A DNA stretch of 64,000 nucleotides from a bacterium (GCA_025774935.1 JALGZK010000002.1:248001-312000); one strand, 5' to 3'. Counted from the first letter of the stretch, positions 9,412 to 22,456 are shown. Numbers and translations are program-made. Notes: generated by a model not told the origin, from the sequence alone.

Positions 9412-10257
9412 CTAGAACGGATCTTCGAACTTCGCGATCTGCGCTGCGGTCAGGACCGGACCGTCCTTGCAGATATAGTACTCGCCCAGCATGCAGTGTC
9501 CGCACTTGCCGAGCCCGCAGCTCATGTTCCGCTCCATCGAGTGGTAGATGTTCTCGGGCTTGAAGCCCTTGTCGAGGAGCGCCATGTTCACGAACTTGAG
9601 CATGATCGGGGGCCCGCAGACGCACGCGATAGCATTCGACGTATCGAGCGGCAGCTGGTCGACGTCGACCGTCGTGACGAACGCGAGGTCTTCGAGGAGA
9701 ACCGTCACGACTCCTACCGTCCCGGTCCAGTCCGGGTGCGGCTCGTCGATCGTCAGCTGGACCTCGGTGTTCTTCATCTTCTCCCAGTCAGGGAGGAGAT
9801 CCAGGTAGACGATGTCCGCCGGTGAGCGCGCGCCGTAGCGAATCGAGATCCTCTTGTACTTGTCGATGTCGTCGAAGAGGGCGAGGATGAGGGAGCGGAG
9901 CGGGGCGAGACCGACGCCACCGCCCACGATGAGGATGTCCCGGCCCTCGAAGTCCTTCAGGTTGTAGCCCTCTCCGTACGGTCCCCGGATTCCCACCGTG
10001 TCCCCCACCTTCATCTTCGCGAGGGCGTCCGTGACCGAGCCGACCTCCATGATCGTGATCTCCATGGTGTCGGTGACGTTCGGGTTCGAGGACGGAGTGA
10101 AGGGAGCCTCGCCGACGCCGGGGACGGTCAGTTCGACGAACTGACCCGCCTCGAACGTGATGGGCTCCTTCGGACGAAACCTGTAGGTCTTGATGTTCGC
10201 GGTCTCTTCCCTGATGTCCTCAATCACGCTTTCGATTGGCCTGTAGAGATTCTTCAT
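9412..10257 (-). CDS. FAD/NAD(P)-binding hydrogenase subunit gamma (HydG/AsrB-like)
   Basis: Start taken at ATG 10257 (MKNLYRPIESVIEDIREETANIKTYRF). GRDILIVGGGVGLAPLRSL NAD-binding motif; C-terminal CGLGKCGHCMLGEYYIC 2Fe-2S motif. Confidence 0.85.
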   Translation of the reverse strand: MKNLYRPIESVIEDIREETANIKTYRFRPKEPITFEAGQFVELTVPGVGEAPFTPSSNPNVTDTMEITIMEVGSVTDALAKMKVGDTVGIRGPYGEGYNLKDFEGRDILIVGGGVGLAPLRSLILALFDDIDKYKRISIRYGARSPADIVYLDLLPDWEKMKNTEVQLTIDEPHPDWTGTVGVVTVLLEDLAFVTTVDVDQLPLDTSNAIACVCGPPIMLKFVNMALLDKGFKPENIYHSMERNMSCGLGKCGHCMLGEYYICKDGPVLTAAQIAKFEDPF

Positions 10258-11321
10258 GCCTTCGCCTTCTCCGTGACGATGTGCTTGACGGCCTCGCGCA
10301 TGTCGATCCTGCCCATGCAGACGTCGATGCACCTGCCGCAGCCTGTGCATGTGACGAGACCGTATCTGTCGCGGGAGTACTCGTACTTGCAGCGGATCCT
10401 GTTGTCCAGACGCTGGGGAAGGTCGGGCCGCGAGTTGCCGCCGCCACCCGTCCGCGCGTAGCCGATCGACAGGCACGTGTCCCAGTTCCTCGACCTCTCG
10501 TACCCACCCTTCGCTCTCTGGTCGACCAGGAGGAAGCAGGTGCAGGTCGGGCACGTGCGGTTGCACGCTCCGCACGCGACGCAGTTCTGCGTCACGTACG
10601 CCCAGGCGTCCGCAGACCCCTCGAGCTCGTGCTTGTCGTACGCGACGTCCACGGCGAACTCGGCGTTCTGTCTGTCGATCGCTTCCTTGACCGAGTTCCT
10701 CCTTCGCTCGCGCTCGTCGGTGTGGTTCTGCTGAACGTCCGCGACCAGGTCGTCCGCGCCCGCCATCAGCGTCTCGCCCTTTTCGGACCCGACGGTCAGA
10801 ATGAAGCCCGTGTCGATCGGCGAGAGGTTGACGTCGAAACCATTCTTCGCGAAGGGCTCACCGCCGACCATCGTGCAGAAGCAGGTCTCCTTCGCCGCGG
10901 TGCAGTCGACCGAGACGATGTACGTGTTCTTCCGCTTCTCGATGACGAACGGATCGTCGTACTCCTCCGTGAAGTGCGCAGTGCTCCAGTAGACCTTGTC
11001 GAACTTCGCGAGGCCGCGGACGTCGCATCCCCGAGGGCCCACGATGACGGTGGGCGGCGCCGTCACATCCGCATCCGCTTCGCTGCTCGGGTAGTTCGCG
11101 ACAACCTCGCGCGGGTAGAAGATGAACGACTTCGCGGGAAGCGCGAGAGCCGCGCCCGCGAGGTGCAGCTTCTCCGGCACCTCGTCGCCCACCAGCTCGT
11201 AGTCCGGCGTGTCCTCGTTGTTCATGATGTCGAACGTCACCGGAACGTACACGCGGTGATCCTTCGCCCACCGTTCGATCAGTCGCCGGAGATTCTCTTT
11301 GCCGATGAAGACTTCTTTCAT
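10254..11321 (-). CDS. 4Fe-4S dicluster hydrogenase subunit beta (HydB/AsrA-like)
   Basis: Start taken at ATG 11321 (MKEVFIGKENLRRLIERW). GPRGCDVRGLAKFD, CVACGACNRTCPTCTC and CTGCGRCIDVC motifs; overlaps the gamma subunit by 4 nt. Confidence 0.85.
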   Translation of the reverse strand: MKEVFIGKENLRRLIERWAKDHRVYVPVTFDIMNNEDTPDYELVGDEVPEKLHLAGAALALPAKSFIFYPREVVANYPSSEADADVTAPPTVIVGPRGCDVRGLAKFDKVYWSTAHFTEEYDDPFVIEKRKNTYIVSVDCTAAKETCFCTMVGGEPFAKNGFDVNLSPIDTGFILTVGSEKGETLMAGADDLVADVQQNHTDERERRRNSVKEAIDRQNAEFAVDVAYDKHELEGSADAWAYVTQNCVACGACNRTCPTCTCFLLVDQRAKGGYERSRNWDTCLSIGYARTGGGGNSRPDLPQRLDNRIRCKYEYSRDRYGLVTCTGCGRCIDVCMGRIDMREAVKHIVTEKAKA

Positions 11322-11606
11322 CCTTACCCAGCCCTCTTGCTTGGTGTCGTGCGCCCGACCCATCCGCCGTTCCGACTGCGGGCGGGCCGATCAGTCACGC
11401 CGGATCACAAATAGGTCCCGCCACGTCATCCGCCGTGCGGGAGACGTTCGCGGGACCGCTTCGCTGCTGCAACTCCGTGTTGGGTGATACGACCCGGCCT
11501 GCAAGTAACACTCAGCCCTTTCACTGATTGTTGCTCGCGGCTTGCTCACGCGGCACATAATCCATCCCCGACCACCCGGCGCGCCGGGTCAAGCCGGGGA
11601 CAAAAG

Positions 11607-11625
11607 CCCGATAGAGTGTATCGGG
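11607..11625 (-). terminator. Intrinsic terminator-like hairpin
   Basis: CCCGATA GAGTG TATCGGG 7-bp perfect stem; on the minus strand followed by CTTTTGTCCCC. Confidence 0.45.
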
Positions 11626-11644
11626 CGAGGACGCGAAGTGTCAA
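11615..11644 (-). promoter_or_regulatory. Candidate sigma70-type promoter
   Basis: Minus strand TTGACA (rc 11639-11644), 18-nt spacer, TACACT (rc 11615-11620). The -10 lies inside the hairpin at 11607-11625. Confidence 0.35.
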
Positions 11645-11739
11645 GTGGAAAGGGTCGGTTCCATGTACGAACGTCGTCGACTCGACCGCGGTCTCCGCCC
11701 CCGCAGCGCGGCCGCCCGCCGACCCGCGGGTTGCCGCCA

Positions 11740-11783
11740 CACGAAGAACCCGCCCCGGAGTGAGTCTCCTCACCGGGGCGGGA
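11740..11783 (-). terminator. Terminator downstream of gyrA
   Basis: CCCGCCCCGG (11749-11758) pairs with CCGGGGCGGG (11773-11782); on the minus strand followed by TTCTTCGTGT. Confidence 0.6.
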
Positions 11784-11840
11784 AGCTATCGCGGAACCAC
11801 CACACTTTGTCCTCCGGCGGACCTGCCCGAGGCGCGTTGC

Positions 11841-14267
11841 CTAACCGTCAGTCACCACGCAGGCGATGTCGACCGCCCGGTCGTCCCTCCCGACGGTGAT
11901 GATCCTGACACCCTGGGTGTTGCGCCCGATGAGCGAGATGCCCTTGACCGGGAGGCGTATCATGACCCCTTTCGCGGTCATGATCATGACCTCGTCCTGC
12001 TCGTTGACGACCCTGATGGCCACGACGGGGCCGTTTCGCTTGCTGGCCTTGATCGAAATCACGCCCTTGCCGCCGCGCTTGATCACGCGGTAGTCGGAGA
12101 GCTTCGTCCGCTTCCCGAACCCGTGTTCCGTTACCGAGAGGACCGTGCCCTCCTCCCCCACCACCGCGGCCATCCCGACGACCTCGTCGCCCTTCTCGAG
12201 GAGTGTGCCCCGCACGCCCCGCGCCGTCCGGCCCATCTCCCGGACGTCGTTCTCGTGGAAGCGGATCGCCTTTCCGAGCTTCTTCGCGAGGAAGATGTCG
12301 TGGCCGCCGTCGGTGACCGCGGCGTCGATCAGCTCGTCGTCGTCGTCGATCGACATCGCCCGGATGCCGCCCCGGCGCGGGTGCGAGAACGCAGACAGTG
12401 CCGTCTTCTTGATGATTCCCTTCCTGGTCGCCATCACTATGTAGCGTTCGTCGTCGAACTCCCGGACGGAGACGAACGTCCTGATCGACTCGCCGGGGTT
12501 CAGCGCGAGGATGTTGACGATCGCCTTCCCCTTCGCGGCCCTCCCGGCCTGCGGGACCTCGTGGACCCTCAGCCAGTGGCACTGCCCGCTCTGCGTGAAG
12601 AACAGGATGTAGTCGTGGGTCGACGCGACGAGCATGTGTTCGACGAAGTCGTCCTCCTTCGTCCCCATCCCCGTCACGCCCTTGCCGCCGCGCTGCTGGC
12701 GACGATACGTCCCGACCGGCAGGCGCTTGATGTAGCCGGAGTGCGAGACCGTGATCGCCATGTCCTCCTCGGCGATCAGGTCCTCGATCGAGAAGTCGGT
12801 CGTCGCCTCGACGATCTCAGTCCGTCGCTCGTCCCCGTACGCCTCGGCGGCCGCCTCCAGGTCCTCCTTGATGATCCCGAGGACCTTCGCTCTACTCTCG
12901 AGGATCGCCTTCAGGCTCGCGATGAGCTTGATGATCTCCTTGTACTCGTCCTCGATCTTCTTCCTCTGGAGGCCGGTGAGTCGCTGGAGGCGCATGTCGA
13001 GGATCGCCTGCGCCTGAACGTCGGAGAGCTTGAACTTCTTCATCAGCTGCTTGTGCGCGGTCTCGACGTCCTTCGCCTTCTTGATGAGCTGGACGATTTC
13101 GTCGATGTGGTCGAGCGCCTTTTTGAGACCCTCGAGGATGTGCGCGCGCGCCTCCGCCTTCGCGAGATCGAACTTCGTCCGGCGGACGATCACGTCCTCG
13201 CGATGGGCGACGTACAGCTCCATCATCTGCTTGAGCGTGAGGACCTTCGGGACGCCGTCCACGAGCGCGAGGAGAATCGCGCCGAACGTCGTCTGCATCT
13301 GCGTCTTCTTATAGAGCTGGTTCAGAATGACCGCCGCCTGTGCGTCGCGCTTGAGGTCGATGACCACCCTGATCCCGTCGCGGTCGGACTCGTCCCGGAT
13401 GTCCCTGATCCCGACGACCTTGCCGGACCGAACCAGATCCGCGATCGTCTCGATCAGGTTCGCCTTGTTGACCATGAACGGAATCTCGGTGATGACGATG
13501 CACTCCGCCCCGTTCGCGTGGGTCTCGACGTTCGCCCTCGCGCGGACGATGATCCTGCCGCGCCCCGTCAGGTACGCCTCGCGGATTCCTGTGCGCCCGA
13601 AGATGATGCCACCGGTCGGGAAGTCGGGGCCCTCGACGATCTCGAGGAGCTCCTCGTCTTCCACCTTCGGGTCGTCGATGACGCGGACGATACCCTCGAC
13701 GAGCTGGAGGAGGTTCTGCGGCGGGATGTTCGTCGCCATGCCGACGGCGATGCCGGACGCGCCGTTCATGAGGAGGTTCGGGAGCTTGCCGGGAAGGACC
13801 AGCGGCTCCTGGCGCGTCTCGTCGTAGTTCGGTACGAAGTCGACCGTGTCCTTCTTTAGGTCCCCCAGCAAATCCTCGGCCGGCCGCGTGATCCTCGCCT
13901 CGGTGTACCGCTCGGCCGCGGCGCTGTCACCGTCGACCGATCCGAAGTTCCCCTGCCCGTCCACGAGCGGGTACCTGAGCGAGAAGTCCTGTGCCATCCG
14001 CACCATCGCGTCGTAGATGGCGCTCGTCCCGTGCGGGTGGTAGTTGCCGTTCACGTCGCCGGAGATCTTCGCCGACTTCCTGTAGGGTTTGTTGTGCGCG
14101 AGTCCCAGTTCGTCCATCGCGACGAGGATGCGCCGCTGCACGGGCTTGAGGCCGTCCCTGACGTCCGGCAACGCCCGTGACACGATCACGCTCATCGCGT
14201 AATCGATGTACGACTTCTTCATCTCGTCTTCGATGACTACCGGAACGATCTTCTCGGTCTGTGGCAT
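11841..14267 (-). CDS. gyrA: DNA gyrase subunit A
   Basis: 808 aa; [33 protein letters not shown], active-site TEARITRPA region, GyrA box QRGGKG. Confidence 0.97.
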   Translation of the reverse strand: MPQTEKIVPVVIEDEMKKSYIDYAMSVIVSRALPDVRDGLKPVQRRILVAMDELGLAHNKPYRKSAKISGDVNGNYHPHGTSAIYDAMVRMAQDFSLRYPLVDGQGNFGSVDGDSAAAERYTEARITRPAEDLLGDLKKDTVDFVPNYDETRQEPLVLPGKLPNLLMNGASGIAVGMATNIPPQNLLQLVEGIVRVIDDPKVEDEELLEIVEGPDFPTGGIIFGRTGIREAYLTGRGRIIVRARANVETHANGAECIVITEIPFMVNKANLIETIADLVRSGKVVGIRDIRDESDRDGIRVVIDLKRDAQAAVILNQLYKKTQMQTTFGAILLALVDGVPKVLTLKQMMELYVAHREDVIVRRTKFDLAKAEARAHILEGLKKALDHIDEIVQLIKKAKDVETAHKQLMKKFKLSDVQAQAILDMRLQRLTGLQRKKIEDEYKEIIKLIASLKAILESRAKVLGIIKEDLEAAAEAYGDERRTEIVEATTDFSIEDLIAEEDMAITVSHSGYIKRLPVGTYRRQQRGGKGVTGMGTKEDDFVEHMLVASTHDYILFFTQSGQCHWLRVHEVPQAGRAAKGKAIVNILALNPGESIRTFVSVREFDDERYIVMATRKGIIKKTALSAFSHPRRGGIRAMSIDDDDELIDAAVTDGGHDIFLAKKLGKAIRFHENDVREMGRTARGVRGTLLEKGDEVVGMAAVVGEEGTVLSVTEHGFGKRTKLSDYRVIKRGGKGVISIKASKRNGPVVAIRVVNEQDEVMIMTAKGVMIRLPVKGISLIGRNTQGVRIITVGRDDRAVDIACVVTDG

Positions 14268-14348
14268 CGTCCCCCCGCTTCAGTCCTGCTCGAAGATGCG
14301 GCAGCCTGCGACCGGACGGCACCTCGTCCACGCGGCCGCGCAATGGGT

Positions 14349-16952
<2,604 letters not shown>

Positions 16953-16956
<4 letters not shown>

Positions 16957-18080
16957 TGCCGCTCCACCTTCCCCGCCTCCACCACGAAGCCCGCAGCGTC
17001 TTCCGCCGCGGCTCCCGCCATCGGCCTGGTCGACGTCATCAGTGCCTGGCCGTGCCCGCCGACGAGGTCGATCAGCGCGCCCGCTCTCTCGTCGTCGAGC
17101 TCCGAGAGGATGTCGTCCAGGAGGACGACCACCCCCTGTCCGTCCGAGTCCAGGACCGCCGCCTCACCGAGCTTGAGGGCGATCGCCGCGGTCCGGTGCT
17201 GCCCCTGCGATCCGAAGGTCCGGAGGACGCGCCCGTTGAGCCTCACGTCAAGGTCGTCCCTGTGCGGTCCCACGAGCGTGAATCCGCGCCTCCGCTCGTC
17301 CTCCGATCGCGACTCGAGCGCCTCGCGATACTTCTCCGCGACGTCGTCCTGCTCGAGCGAGCGCCCTTCGGCCCCCGTCGCGTCGTCACCTAGCGGCACC
17401 GAGCTTCGGTATCTGAGCGACAGCGTGTCGCCCGCGGCGACGAACGATTGGTACTGCGAGACCGCGTCGCTGAACCGCGGCACGAACTCGAGCCGCTTCG
17501 CGACCACCGCGCTTCCGTACTCGACCAGGCGCTCCGTCCAGACCTCAACGATCCTGTCGGACTCCTCGTCGGGGGTCCAAGTGAGGAGCGCCTCGTTGCG
17601 CTGGCGGAGCGTGCGCCGGTAGCCCGTGAGCGACGAGAGGTAGGCCGGGTCGAGCTGGCACAGCGTCAGATCGATGAGCTTCCGCCGCGCCGCCGGTTGG
17701 CCCTTCGTAATCCACGTGTCCTCGGGGCAGAACCAGGCCACCCGCAGGACGCCGACCAGGTCCGAGAGTTTCGCGAGGGGCTCGCCGTCGACGGTGACTT
17801 CCTTGCCCGCGGCCTTCGAGAACCTGAGCACCACCGTGCTCGAGCGCTCCCCGGTGACCACGTCCCCGCCGACTCCGAACCCACCCTCTCCCCACCTTCC
17901 GACCTCGCCGTCGTTCGACCCTCTGAGCGACCGCGCGACCGCCAGGTAGGACACGCCCTCCAGGATGCTCGTCTTCCCCGACCCATTCGGACCAGAGAAG
18001 AAGTTGAGGCCCTGCGCGAGTTCAAGCTCGAGCGACTCGTAGTTCCGGAAGTTCTCGAGCCTGAGCGCCCTCAGCCACAC
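16953..18080 (-). CDS. recF: DNA replication and repair protein RecF
   Basis: MWLRALRLENFRNYESLELELAQGLNFFSGPNGSGKTSILEGVSYL Walker A; LLDDILSELDDERAGAL Walker B. Confidence 0.96.
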
Positions 18081-18099
18081 CCGAATCCCCTCCGCTTGA

Positions 18100-19227
18100 T
18101 CAGGAAGTCAGTCGGAGCGGCATGAGGAGGCACATGTACTCTTCGTCCTCGTTGCCGTCGATCGCACTGACGACCGCCGCACCCACCGGCGTTCCGAGGA
18201 GGAACCGCGCCTCCTTCGAGTCGATGTGCTTCAGGACGTCGAGAAGGTAGTTCGCGTTGTAGCCGACCTCCATCGGGTCGGCGGTGAAGCTGCCTGGTAT
18301 CTCTTCCTTCGCCTCGCCGACGTCGGGCGTCGACACGACGAGGCCGATCTTCTTCTTCGTGAGCGACAACCGCACCTGGTGCGTGAGCGCGTCCGAGAGG
18401 ACCGCCACTCTTCGCACTGCACTCATCAGCTCGTCGCGATCGACGACGAGCTCCTTCTTGTTGTCCTTCGGGATGACCTGCTGGTAGTTGGGGAACGGTC
18501 CCTCGAGCAGGCGCGAGTTGATCGTCGTCGTGCCGATGAAGAACGCCACGTGGTTCTCCTGCACGGCGACCTTCACCGTTCCGTCCGCCTCCGAGCCGAT
18601 GATCCTGACCGCGTGCGAGAGCGCCTTCGGCGGGACGATCATGTTCTTTCCGGCCAGGCTCTTGAACTTCCCCTTCGTTCTGAATGTGGCGAGCCGGTGC
18701 CCGTCGGTCGCCGTCATGCCCATGCTGTCGGCCGCGAACTCCCAGAACGCGCCGTTCAGGGACGGTCTCGTCTCGTCCTTCGAGGTGCAGAAGGCCACCT
18801 TGTCAACCATCCGCGCGAGCCCCTCCGCGTCGACCGCGAACGCGCTCGCGGGGTCGCTCTTCGGGAGCGTGGGGAACTCCTCCGTGGGGATTCCGACGAT
18901 CCTGAACTTGCTCTTCCCCGAAGTGATGAGAACTTCTTCCGCCTCGGCCGTCACCTTGACGTCCGCCTCGCGCAGCTCCTTCACGATCTCGGCGAACCGT
19001 TTCGCCGGTAGCGTGACCCCTCCCCCTTCTTCCACCTCCGCTTCCACACTCGTCGTCACGGTCATGTCAAGGTCGGTCGCCGTGAGCGAGATGCTCTTCG
19101 CTTTCTTGTCGGCCTCGACCAGGAAGTTGGCGAGAACCGGCAGCGTCGTCTTCGGCGAGACGACGGTCAGGACCTTCTGGATCGCCCTGTCCAGATCCTG
19201 TCGCGCGATCGAGAGCTTCATGGACAC
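18100..19227 (-). CDS. dnaN: DNA polymerase III beta sliding clamp
   Basis: 375 aa; MKLSIARQDLDRAIQKVLTVVSPKTTLPVLANFLVEA; C-terminal CLLMPLRL. Confidence 0.97.
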   Translation of the reverse strand: MSMKLSIARQDLDRAIQKVLTVVSPKTTLPVLANFLVEADKKAKSISLTATDLDMTVTTSVEAEVEEGGGVTLPAKRFAEIVKELREADVKVTAEAEEVLITSGKSKFRIVGIPTEEFPTLPKSDPASAFAVDAEGLARMVDKVAFCTSKDETRPSLNGAFWEFAADSMGMTATDGHRLATFRTKGKFKSLAGKNMIVPPKALSHAVRIIGSEADGTVKVAVQENHVAFFIGTTTINSRLLEGPFPNYQQVIPKDNKKELVVDRDELMSAVRRVAVLSDALTHQVRLSLTKKKIGLVVSTPDVGEAKEEIPGSFTADPMEVGYNANYLLDVLKHIDSKEARFLLGTPVGAAVVSAIDGNEDEEYMCLLMPLRLTS

Positions 19228-19317
19228 CCTCCCGGAGAGACACCCGACGGTACGATTCGGTGAGGCGCACGGAGATCAGACACACCAAGCCGACGAGAGG
19301 CCGCGCCTTCCGCGGTC

Positions 19318-19346
19318 ATTATATGGACGGACTTCCGCACCTGCAA
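19318..19346 (-). promoter_or_regulatory. Predicted dnaN promoter
   Basis: Minus strand TTGCAG (rc 19341-19346), 17-nt spacer, perfect TATAAT (rc 19318-19323), upstream of dnaN. Confidence 0.6.
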
Positions 19347-19407
19347 GCCAAAACCCCCTCCCCGCAGGCGCGCCGGACTCTCAGGGCACTCCCGCCCCAA
19401 CCCGCGC

Positions 19408-20193
19408 TCACAGGTACTCAGACCGCAGCTGATGCCGCAGGGTGAAGAGCTGCCTGCGCATCAGGAGCGCCGCGACCAGCGACCCGACGGCAGCTCCGCA
19501 GGCGATCATGTACATCACCACGATCTGATATCTCACCGCTTGAACCGAGAGGATCCCGGCGATGATCTGGCCACTCATCATTCCCGGGAGCTGAACGAGC
19601 CCCACCACCATCAGCGCGTTCATGGTCGGGATGAGGCCGGCCCTCATCGCCTCCCTGAACGGGCGTGACGAGGCCTGGCTCGATGTCGCGCCCAGCGCGA
19701 GGGCCGCTTCGACCTGCCCGCGCTGATGTGAGACCTCGCTCCTGAACCGCGTGGTGGTCAGGGCCACCGCGTTCATCGTGTTCCCGATGACCATCCCCGA
19801 GAGCGGAATGAGGATCTCCGGCGTATACCACGGCCTTACGCGGACGACGAACGCCATGACCGTTCCCATAGTGACGACCGCGCCTATCGCGATGGCGGCC
19901 CCCGCGGTGGTCATTCGGCCCGGCTGGCGGGACTCGTCGCGCTGCGCGGCCGTTCTCGCGGCTACGACGAGCATCACCGCGAGCATCAGGAGGACCCAGT
20001 ACCACTTCGAGAGGTCGAAGATGAACTTGAGCACGTACCCGATGATCATGAGCTGGGCGAACGTGCGGATCATGCCGATGAAGACGCCCCTAGCGATGCC
20101 GAGGCGCTGCACCAGGACCACGACGAGAAGGACACCCACGAGCGAGACGGAGACCGTCACGTCGAGCCAGGTGAGTTCGAAGTACCCCGTCAT
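19408..20193 (-). CDS. ABC transporter permease, FetB/UPF0014-like
   Basis: Start taken at ATG 20193 (MTGYFELTWLDVTVSVSLV). AARTAAQRDESRQPG...LIPLSGMVIGNTMNAVALTTTRFRSEV. Confidence 0.85.
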   Translation of the reverse strand: MTGYFELTWLDVTVSVSLVGVLLVVVLVQRLGIARGVFIGMIRTFAQLMIIGYVLKFIFDLSKWYWVLLMLAVMLVVAARTAAQRDESRQPGRMTTAGAAIAIGAVVTMGTVMAFVVRVRPWYTPEILIPLSGMVIGNTMNAVALTTTRFRSEVSHQRGQVEAALALGATSSQASSRPFREAMRAGLIPTMNALMVVGLVQLPGMMSGQIIAGILSVQAVRYQIVVMYMIACGAAVGSLVAALLMRRQLFTLRHQLRSEYL

Positions 20194-21068
20194 CGTCCAC
20201 CTCCCGCCTCTGCCGAGGCCTCCCGCACCGCGTCCCCCACGAGCCCGTGCGGATCGAGTCTCCCCTGGATGAAGAGACGGGTCGCGTCGCACGAGGGGCA
20301 GTCGAAGAGCTCCGGAATCGTGCCCTCTTCGACTCCCTCGCCCCCGATGAGAACGAGCGCCCTGTCGCAGATCTGGCGTGCCTGCTCCATGAGATGGGTC
20401 ACGAAGACGATCGTCACCCCGACCTCCTCGTTGAGCCCGCCAACGAGCGACACGATCCGGGACGCCGCGGCCGGGTCCAGCGCCGATGTCGGCTCATCCA
20501 GGAGGAGCACCTCGGGGTCCGCCGCGAGCGCCCTCGCGATTGCCACCCGTTGCTGCTCGCCCTGTGACAGCTCCCGGGCGTCCCTCCCCCAGAAGCTGGG
20601 CGGCAGGCCCGCCCGCTCGAGACAGGCGGCCCCTCTGCCCTCCCGCTCCCCCCGAGGCACGCCGTCGAGCTCGAGCGCGTACCCGACGTTCGTTCCCACG
20701 GTCCCGTGGAAGAGCGCCGGCGCCTGGAAGACCATTCCCACCCTGCGTCGGAGGTCGGTCATCTCGAGGCCGACGATGTCCATCCCGTCCAACGCGATGC
20801 TGCCCCGATCGGCCGTCTCGAGACCATTGAGAAGCCGGAGCAGCGTCGTCTTGCCCGCTCCTGACGGGCCGATCACGCCGAAGACCTCGCCCTCCCCCAC
20901 ACTGAAGGTCACGTCCCGGAGAACCTCCCGCTCGGAGAGACCTCCGTCGGACGACGCGCTCGACCTCGTGAGGCTGAGGCCTACGACGCCCAGCTTGGTC
21001 GCTCCCTGCGGTGCTGCGGGGGAATCGCCCATCTGCACCTCGCTTCCAAGGGATGGCCCGACCGTCAC
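20190..21068 (-). CDS. ABC transporter ATP-binding protein (FetA-like)
   Basis: Walker A GPSGAGKTTLL, signature LSQGEQQRVAIARAL, Walker B EVLLLDEPTSALDP; overlaps the FetB-like gene by 4 nt. Confidence 0.9.
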   Translation of the reverse strand: MTVGPSLGSEVQMGDSPAAPQGATKLGVVGLSLTRSSASSDGGLSEREVLRDVTFSVGEGEVFGVIGPSGAGKTTLLRLLNGLETADRGSIALDGMDIVGLEMTDLRRRVGMVFQAPALFHGTVGTNVGYALELDGVPRGEREGRGAACLERAGLPPSFWGRDARELSQGEQQRVAIARALAADPEVLLLDEPTSALDPAAASRIVSLVGGLNEEVGVTIVFVTHLMEQARQICDRALVLIGGEGVEEGTIPELFDCPSCDATRLFIQGRLDPHGLVGDAVREASAEAGGGR

Positions 21069-22054
21069 GCGACGGGCCAGAGTATCTCCGCCAGCTCCTC
21101 GAGGCCCTCCGCACCGGAGCCCGCAGGGACCAGTGCGAGCACATCCTTGAGCTTCACGTACTGGTGCACCAGAGTATACGCCATCAGCCTGTGTCTGAGG
21201 TCCGGCGTCAGCCCGTCCTCGGACGTCCCGCTTGCGACGAGCATCGTCCGAAGGAGCTCACCGTCCCCCCGCGCGAGATCAAGTCCAGGCGACACCGACT
21301 CGTAGTCGGGGTGTCCGAGGAGGGAGTCCCCGAAATCCACGCAACCGGTCATCGTCCACTGCCCGTTCTCGCGATCGACACACACGTGCTCCTCTGTGAT
21401 GTCCGCGAGGAGCAGCACTGGCCTGAAGCCGGGCTCGAACAGCGGCGACTCCGCGAGGTAGCCCGGCATCTCGTCGACGAGCCTCGCCGGGACGGCGGGA
21501 TCATCGTGGCGGGCTGGCGCCGTCTCGACCTGCCCGCCCACGAACTCCGGCCAGTCGATGGCAAGCTCCTCGAGGCCGTCGATTGGCACAGCCCGGACCA
21601 TGGCGATGGTCTCCCCCACCTGTCGCGCGATCCGTAGCCTGTCCTCCCGGTCGAACTCACCCCAAACCTCCCCGACAGGGCGACCGCGCACCGCCGTCAT
21701 GACAAGATACGGCCACCCTTCGACCTCCCCGTCCTCGACAATCGTGGGGGTCTCCACTCCGAGCCTGCCGGCGACGTGTCCCATCACGAGACGTTCCGCC
21801 GGATGGTCGTTCGGGAAGAGCGGCACAAAAAGCTTGATAACGAGGGTCTCTCCCGCCATGTAGACGACGTGGGTGCCGTCGGGGCCTCGCCTGACAGAGT
21901 CCGCCGGGACGTCGTGCCTTCGGCAGATCTCCTCGAGCACGGGGTCCCAGACGTCCGCTCGATGGTAGATCGCCCTATACTCGTCGAGTCCAGCCAGGTC
22001 GGGCAGCAAGTCGGTTCTCCCGGGGAGGCGTGTGCGTTCTATATGGAAGGACAT
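21065..22054 (-). CDS. Aminoglycoside phosphotransferase (APH)-fold family protein
   Basis: 329 aa; DGTHVVYMAGETLVIKLF, LLLADITEEHVCVD (catalytic-loop-like) and CVDFGDSLLGHPDYE (metal-binding-like). Confidence 0.7.
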   Translation of the reverse strand: MSFHIERTRLPGRTDLLPDLAGLDEYRAIYHRADVWDPVLEEICRRHDVPADSVRRGPDGTHVVYMAGETLVIKLFVPLFPNDHPAERLVMGHVAGRLGVETPTIVEDGEVEGWPYLVMTAVRGRPVGEVWGEFDREDRLRIARQVGETIAMVRAVPIDGLEELAIDWPEFVGGQVETAPARHDDPAVPARLVDEMPGYLAESPLFEPGFRPVLLLADITEEHVCVDRENGQWTMTGCVDFGDSLLGHPDYESVSPGLDLARGDGELLRTMLVASGTSEDGLTPDLRHRLMAYTLVHQYVKLKDVLALVPAGSGAEGLEELAEILWPVA

Positions 22055-22121
22055 CCACTCACCGACACATAAACAGTGACTTATTCATGGTGATTCCGCT
22101 TCGTCCCGTGGATACCAAGTA

Positions 22122-22161
22122 CTACTACTTCACTGAACTATAAGAATAGCAGAAGTAGTAG
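22122..22161. repeat. 10-bp perfect inverted repeat in an AT-rich patch
   Basis: CTACTACTTC (22122-22131) ... GAAGTAGTAG (22152-22161), 20-nt spacer. Confidence 0.7.
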
Positions 22162-22431
22162 GGACTGTGGAGATGTTGATAGCAGTCGGCGCTGGGCGCG
22201 GCGCTCTCTCGCTCGGTGCGCGCCGTGGGGCATTCCTAGTGACCGCGAGCCATCCGTTCGCAAGCATGCCTGTGGACGAGCCGATGGACAACGTCGCTTA
22301 CGGCTAACGGGTCATCAACACCACCGGACAACACGGGCGTTCGTCCACACGCAGCGACACTCGGTCCACCGGCTGTCCCATTTCCTCGTGCACGGCCTTT
22401 TCGTCGCCGCTCCCCCATCTCCCGACGCAGG

Positions 22432-22456
22432 CCGGCCCCGTCGGGGACGGGGCCGG
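22432..22456 (-). terminator. Strong GC hairpin downstream of dnaA
   Basis: CCGGCCCCGTC GGG GACGGGGCCGG, 11-bp perfect stem; no T tract, so termination is uncertain. Confidence 0.4.

Noticed and set aside
11484-13859. 791-aa plus-strand ORF over gyrA
   Set aside because: Antisense to gyrA; compositional artefact.
21065-22054. Antibiotic-resistance aminoglycoside phosphotransferase
   Set aside because: APH fold only; the catalytic-loop motif is atypical (LLLADITEEH) and it sits in an operon with a FetAB-like transporter, so resistance cannot be claimed.
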